A stretch of 64,000 nucleotides of DNA from Limnoglobus roseus (GTDB taxonomy: Bacteria > Planctomycetota > Planctomycetia > Gemmatales > Gemmataceae): positions 6,572,001 to 6,636,000 of the forward strand of contig NZ_CP042425.1 of assembly GCF_008254045.1 (NCBI RefSeq). The letters run 5' to 3'. Position 1 is the stretch's first letter, and the number at the start of each line of letters is the position of its first letter. The position numbers and the translations under genes were made by a program. Shown here piece by piece: positions 61,111-64,000 of the stretch. A model generated the notes under the pieces. The model was not told the origin of the DNA and made no database searches. It worked only from the letters and a program-made list of their open reading frames with translations.

Positions 61111-61131
61111 CCACCAAGGAAGGAATCAAGA

Positions 61132-61557
61132 ATGTCAGGAAGTGTTAACAAAGTAATTCTGGTCGGCAACCTCGGGAAAGACCCCGACATCCGCAGCACG
61201 CAGGACGGGCGAGAAATCGCCAATCTCAGCATCGCTACGGCGGAGAGTTGGAAGGACAAGAACACAGGCGAGCGCAAGGAGCGCACCGAGTGGCACCGGG
61301 TGGTGATTTTCAACGAGGGCCTCGTTCGGGTGGCCAAGGACTACCTGAAGAAGGGGTCGAAGGTCTATCTGGAAGGACAACTCCAGACACGGAAGTGGAC
61401 GGACAACGCTGGCGTCGAGAAGTTCAGCACCGAAGTCGTCCTGGCGGCTTTCGGCGGCACACTGGTGCTTCTGTCCCCGAAAAGCACGGACGACGAGCAG
61501 CAACCGGCCCGTTCGGCTCCAGTCTCGACGCTGATCGAGACGGAAATCCCATTCTGA
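61132..61557 (+). CDS. ssb: Single-stranded DNA-binding protein
   Basis: 141 residues. The OB-fold is clear: N-K-V-I-L-V-G-N-L-G-K-D-P-D-I-R, I-A-T-A-E-S-W-K-D and Y-L-E-G-Q-L-Q-T-R-K-W. The C-terminus ends E-I-P-F, the tail that docks host partners. It protects ssDNA in replication and recombination. Strong Shine-Dalgarno GGAAGGA. Confidence 0.94.
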   Translation: MSGSVNKVILVGNLGKDPDIRSTQDGREIANLSIATAESWKDKNTGERKERTEWHRVVIFNEGLVRVAKDYLKKGSKVYLEGQLQTRKWTDNAGVEKFSTEVVLAAFGGTLVLLSPKSTDDEQQPARSAPVSTLIETEIPF

Positions 61558-61559
61558 CC

Positions 61560-61811
61560 ATGAAACGGTGTCGGGATTGCGGTGAGTAAAGGCCGCTGGA
61601 TCACTTCTACGCTCACCCACAGATGGCGGACGGTCACCTCAACAAGTGCAAGTCGTGCGTCAGGACACGAGTTGCAGACCACCGTGAACGCAATCTCGAA
61701 ACGGTTCGCGCTTACGACCGCAGTCGTGCGGAAAAGCCCCATCGTGTCGAGTTGCGGAAGCAGGTTGCCGAGCGGTGGTGGTCAAGATCGGCGGCTCAAC
61801 CAAACGGCTGA
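61560..61811 (+). pseudogene. Zinc-ribbon phage protein with in-frame stop
   Basis: From the ATG at 61560 the frame reads C-R-D-C-G-E, then TAA (61587-61589), then R-P-L-D-H-F-Y-A-H-P and C-K-S-C-V-R-T-R-V in the same frame. The two CX2C pairs belong to one zinc ribbon common in phages, where Glu (GAA) is usual at the stop position, so a single GAA to TAA change is likely. A re-start at the ATG 61623 would lose half of the zinc site. Confidence 0.7.
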
Positions 61812-61912
61812 CCACGGTGGAGTTCGAGGAGTACACGGAAAAGGTACGGGCGTGGGCGGCCACGATGGGGATAGCCCTGCCGCTGCCGAACGAGACTTTA
61901 GAAAACGAATAA
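61775..61912 (+). CDS. Short phage peptide
   Basis: 45 residues from a GTG at 61775 (or 61778), overlapping the zinc-ribbon remnant in another frame. L-T-T-V-E-F-E-E-Y-T-E-K-V-R-A-W-A-A and L-P-L-P-N-E resemble a short conserved phage protein. No strong ribosome site. Confidence 0.42.
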   Translation: MVVKIGGSTKRLTTVEFEEYTEKVRAWAATMGIALPLPNETLENE

Positions 61913-61931
61913 CGAACAGAAAGGAATCTGC

Positions 61932-62225
61932 ATGACGATAGGGCACAATAGCAAGAAGCCAAGGGCAGGCGGGGTCGCCGTCGATCAGTTGAAATCAATC
62001 ATCGCGAGGGTCGAAAAATTGACCGAGGAGAAGGAGTCCCTCGCGGCGGACATCCGTGACGTGTTCGCAGAAGCCAAGGGTGGGGGATGGGACGTGAAGG
62101 CGATTCGCTCGATCATCAAGATACGCAAGCAGGACGCCAGCGAACGAGAGGAACAGGAGACGGTGCTCGAAACGTACATGAACGCCCTCGGGATGCTTCC
62201 GCTGTTCGAGGAGGACGATGAATGA
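61932..62225 (+). CDS. gapR: GapR / DUF2312 DNA-binding protein
   Basis: 97 residues. Q-L-K-S-I-I-A-R-V-E-K-L-T-E-E-K, D-I-R-D-V-F-A-E-A-K-G-G-G-W-D-V-K and the R-K-Q-D-A-S-E-R-E-E-Q-E region define DUF2312. GapR encircles overtwisted DNA and helps topoisomerases in Caulobacter. Ribosome site AAAGGA is good. A phage copy could help replication or alter host chromatin. The family is best known from Alphaproteobacteria. Confidence 0.85.
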   Translation: MTIGHNSKKPRAGGVAVDQLKSIIARVEKLTEEKESLAADIRDVFAEAKGGGWDVKAIRSIIKIRKQDASEREEQETVLETYMNALGMLPLFEEDDE

Positions 62226-62422
62226 CCGGTGTGGCCTACGAATCCGGCAGACGCCGGGCAGAGGTGGACGGCCATGTCGTCTGCTTCCAGCGGATTACCG
62301 GGACTGTCCGCCGCTCCGTTGTGCCGATCTGGCGGACAGAGGCGAAGGACTCAATCCACGCACGGAGGCTGGCAAAACGGTGGGTGGAAAAGGGTAAACT
62401 GGGAAAACCCGCCGTTCACTGA
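62222..62422 (+). CDS. Small hypothetical phage protein
   Basis: 66 residues, basic, starting in a 4-base ATGA overlap with gapR. No known domain. Ends 7 bases into the convergent minus-strand operon. Confidence 0.58.
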   Translation: MTGVAYESGRRRAEVDGHVVCFQRITGTVRRSVVPIWRTEAKDSIHARRLAKRWVEKGKLGKPAVH

Positions 62423-62625
62423 GCGGACATCGCCGCCATGTAAGCCTCGAAAGCCGCCTGCCGACGTTCCGAAGCCGACTGGAACTGGAGGACGCATGCC
62501 GGGCAGGTAGCGTCGCGTCGCTCGCACACGTCCTGGTAGTGCTTCTTCGCCAACCGGTAATCCTGCCGGGCGACCTCGACGGCGTTCTGCCGCGTGCTGA
62601 ATGGGGTCAGGACGAGGGCGGTCAC
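62416..62625 (-). CDS. Small Cys-containing phage protein
   Basis: 69 residues from a GTG at 62625 that overlaps the upstream TGA (GTGA). C-E-R-R-D-A-T-C-P-A-C lies in a helical protein; the cysteines may bind zinc. Last gene of the six-gene chain. Confidence 0.58.
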   Translation of the reverse strand: MTALVLTPFSTRQNAVEVARQDYRLAKKHYQDVCERRDATCPACVLQFQSASERRQAAFEAYMAAMSAQ

Positions 62626-63035
62626 TTCGCTGCCCAGTCCGGGTTGTGCAGGCACTGCGGCTTGCCCTGCGCTTTCAGGCGTGCGTTCGTCTCCCGCATC
62701 AGCGGCGTAAGCTTGATCGCTGAGCCACGCAGACGCATCAGTTTTTTGTCGAAGTCAGCCGTCCCCAAGGTGTCTTCGGCGAGTTTCAGCGGGTCTACCT
62801 TGAACACGGGCAGTGGCGGTTCCTTTGCGGTGTGGTGTTGGCCCCTCGGCTTCATCGGTCGAGCGTTGGCAGCAAGCCCCAACGCGAGGCGTCGCGTTCG
62901 TACCGTTCCTTCGGCGAACCCCATCTCACTGGCAATCTCAAGGTCGGTTAACCCGCGGCCGTGCGACTCTCGAAGCTGAGGGTCGTTCTCTGCCTTCCAG
63001 CGGCGAAGTCCGACGTTCCTGACAATGACTTTCAT
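62622..63035 (-). CDS. HTH phage regulator
   Basis: 137 residues. L-T-D-L-E-I-A-S-E-M-G-F-A-E-G-T-V-R is a helix-turn-helix. The rest is basic, with A-R-L-K-A-Q-G-K-P-Q near the end. Coupled upstream (ATGA) and downstream (GTGA). Likely controls phage early genes. Confidence 0.66.
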   Translation of the reverse strand: MKVIVRNVGLRRWKAENDPQLRESHGRGLTDLEIASEMGFAEGTVRTRRLALGLAANARPMKPRGQHHTAKEPPLPVFKVDPLKLAEDTLGTADFDKKLMRLRGSAIKLTPLMRETNARLKAQGKPQCLHNPDWAAK

Positions 63036-63121
63036 CTGATATATCCTTCTTCTTCGGCAACTTTCGCCTGTTTTACTTTGTCCCGGTATCCCTTCATCAG
63101 GTAGACCTGGTGCAGCGTCAC
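63032..63121 (-). CDS. Very short coupled phage peptide
   Basis: 29 residues from a GTG at 63121 with GGAAGG upstream, overlapping the previous TGA and the next ATG. H-Q-V-Y-L-M-K-G-Y-R-D-K-V-K is basic. Support comes only from the overlap pattern. Confidence 0.4.
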   Translation of the reverse strand: MTLHQVYLMKGYRDKVKQAKVAEEEGYIR

Positions 63122-63282
63122 TCTGACCTTCCTTTCGTGCGTGGTCTGGCGGTGATTCTGGGGGCAGTGCCCGTGGCGTAGGCTGGCGGGATGATCGTCA
63201 CCACCTTCCCGGTGATGTCGGTGAGCGGGATTTCCTCCCGGCGGTTGCGTGGCTTCCGGGCCTTCCGTGGTTTCCGCTTCAC
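63118..63282 (-). CDS. Short basic phage protein
   Basis: 54 residues from a GTG at 63282 that overlaps the upstream stop (GTGA). The first half is Lys/Arg/Pro-rich (K-R-K-P-R-K-A-R-K-P-R-N-R-R), then I-T-G-K-V-V-T-I-I. Could bind nucleic acid. Confidence 0.52.
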   Translation of the reverse strand: MKRKPRKARKPRNRREEIPLTDITGKVVTIIPPAYATGTAPRITARPRTKGRSE

Positions 63283-63452
63283 GCCGAGTCGTTCCTGTGG
63301 ATGATCGCGGAGACCGCACGCTTGTTCTCGGCAATGACCTCGTCCAGCACCGCTGCGGTTGCCGCTACCCAGTCCGGCGGGACAGCGAACAGTGGGTCGC
63401 GGGTTGGGTTCTGCTCAAGGTACTTATCACGGATGCGATCAATGGCTGCCAC
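63279..63452 (-). CDS. Small phage protein in overlap operon
   Basis: 57 residues from a GTG at 63452 with GGGGAGG at good spacing. L-F-A-V-P-P-D-W-V-A-A-T-A-A-V-L-D-E is amphipathic helix. Overlaps both neighbours. No family recognised. Confidence 0.58.
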   Translation of the reverse strand: MAAIDRIRDKYLEQNPTRDPLFAVPPDWVAATAAVLDEVIAENKRAVSAIIHRNDSA

Positions 63453-63675
63453 GGCGTTTCCTCCCCTTGGTTGGTGATCGTTTCGGCTCCCAAGCGGCGA
63501 CTTCGCACGGTCGGTAGTAACGGTGTCTGCCGACGCCGACCACAAAGGGCTTGGGAGCGTCCGGCTTGGCGAGGTGATACGCGAGCAAAGATTGCCCCAT
63601 CCCTTTGGCTGCGGCCAGTTCACTAAAGGTAAGTAGTTGATCTAGCTCGGAAATTAAAATAACTGGTTCTGACAT
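63439..63675 (-). CDS. Small HTH (excisionase/AlpA-like) protein
   Basis: 78 residues from the ATG at 63675. L-L-T-F-S-E-L-A-A-A-K-G-M-G-Q-S-L-L and a R-H-R-Y-Y-R-P-C-E-V-A-A-W ending resemble the MerR-like helix and wing of small excisionase/AlpA proteins. It heads the six-gene leftward chain. Could be a directionality factor or early regulator. Confidence 0.6.
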   Translation of the reverse strand: MSEPVILISELDQLLTFSELAAAKGMGQSLLAYHLAKPDAPKPFVVGVGRHRYYRPCEVAAWEPKRSPTKGRKRRGSH

Positions 63676-63758
63676 AAACAAACTTGTTGCGCGAGAGAAT
63701 TGATGCAGCTACATTGAGCGAACTTAAACGGAATTGCAACAACTATATGGAGGTTACT

Positions 63759-64000
63759 ATGTTCGTCACATTCACTCAGACTCGCCGCGTGTCGGAAGAC
63801 GGGTTCACGCCGAAACGCTGCTACACCGGCGTCACCTACGATCTGGCAGGTAACGCCGCTTGCCACGCGATCAGCAACGGTTGGGCGAGAGAAGCCACCG
63901 AGACAGAGGTTGCCAACTTCAACGCCGCGAACTTTTCCGAGAACGAAGTGATGACCAGCGTGTTCAACTCGCTGTTCGCCACGGTGAAGCGTCCCTTCGA
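63759..64000 (+). CDS. Phage protein of unknown function (3' end outside window)
   Basis: Starts at an ATG with GGAGG at 63749-63753 and is open to the right edge (80 codons). Soluble, V-T-F-T-Q-T-R-R-V-S-E-D at the start; no domain recognised. It opens a rightward block beyond the window, divergent from the excisionase-like gene. Confidence 0.72.
   Translation, partial: MFVTFTQTRRVSEDGFTPKRCYTGVTYDLAGNAACHAISNGWAREATETEVANFNAANFSENEVMTSVFNSLFATVKRPF

Noticed and set aside
26574..64000. Transposable Mu-like phage
   Set aside because: Tail genes are Mu-like, but there is no MuA/MuB transposase, and a Terminase_2 small subunit and early switch regions point to another life style.

Overview
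The window joins two different pieces of DNA. Positions 1 to about 26.1 kb look like the chromosome of a GC-rich planctomycete, most likely of the Gemmataceae. The evidence is the mix of exported proteins typical of that group: a multihaem cytochrome c, a ThuA-domain protein, a PQQ-type propeller, a WD40 protein, a lipoprotein with a transthyretin-like domain and a Gfo/Idh/MocA remnant with a Tat-type leader. The futalosine menaquinone enzyme MqnE fits the same picture. From about 26.2 kb to the right edge the DNA is a tailed-phage genome, presumably a prophage, with strong Shine-Dalgarno sites and tight ATGA/GTGA gene overlaps. Assignments were made by reading the sequence; no database search was run.

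Host part. 1-17 kb carries mostly single genes for redox, hydrolase and unknown exported functions, a Y-family DNA polymerase behind an SOS-like box, and a DAACS-family carboxylate symporter. 17.4-26.1 kb is one compact minus-strand defence operon: a small HTH regulator, a 1035-residue N6-adenine methyltransferase of Eco57I type, a PD-(D/E)XK nuclease candidate, and a complete type III Mod/Res pair. Neighbouring genes either overlap by 4 bases or are 10-12 bases apart.

Phage part. 26.5-51.7 kb is the late operon, read leftward. From right to left it holds terminase large subunit, portal (DUF4055), scaffold, P22-type coat protein, connector proteins, tail sheath, tube, tail chaperones with a canonical -1 frameshift site, tape measure, hub, baseplate, fibres, lysis genes and spanins. 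It is therefore a contractile-tailed (myovirus-type) phage. A short plus-strand cassette (51.8-52.5 kb) splits terminase large from small subunit. 53.2-56.6 kb (minus) holds replication genes: a DnaC-type loader, an initiator-like protein with internal GCTAGC repeats, and a nuclease. 56.7-62.4 kb (plus) holds recombination genes: a RecE/DUF3799-like nuclease, a Sak4/AAA_24-like ATPase, SSB, and a GapR (DUF2312) protein. 62.4-63.7 kb (minus) is a chain of six overlapping small genes, and a rightward gene runs off the end.

The prophage looks partly decayed. A 1238-bp IS3-family element interrupts the coiled-coil gene next to the exonuclease, with a 3-bp target duplication whose removal restores the frame. 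A zinc-ribbon gene carries an in-frame stop. No integrase is visible, so the other phage end lies beyond 64 kb or the integrase is missing.
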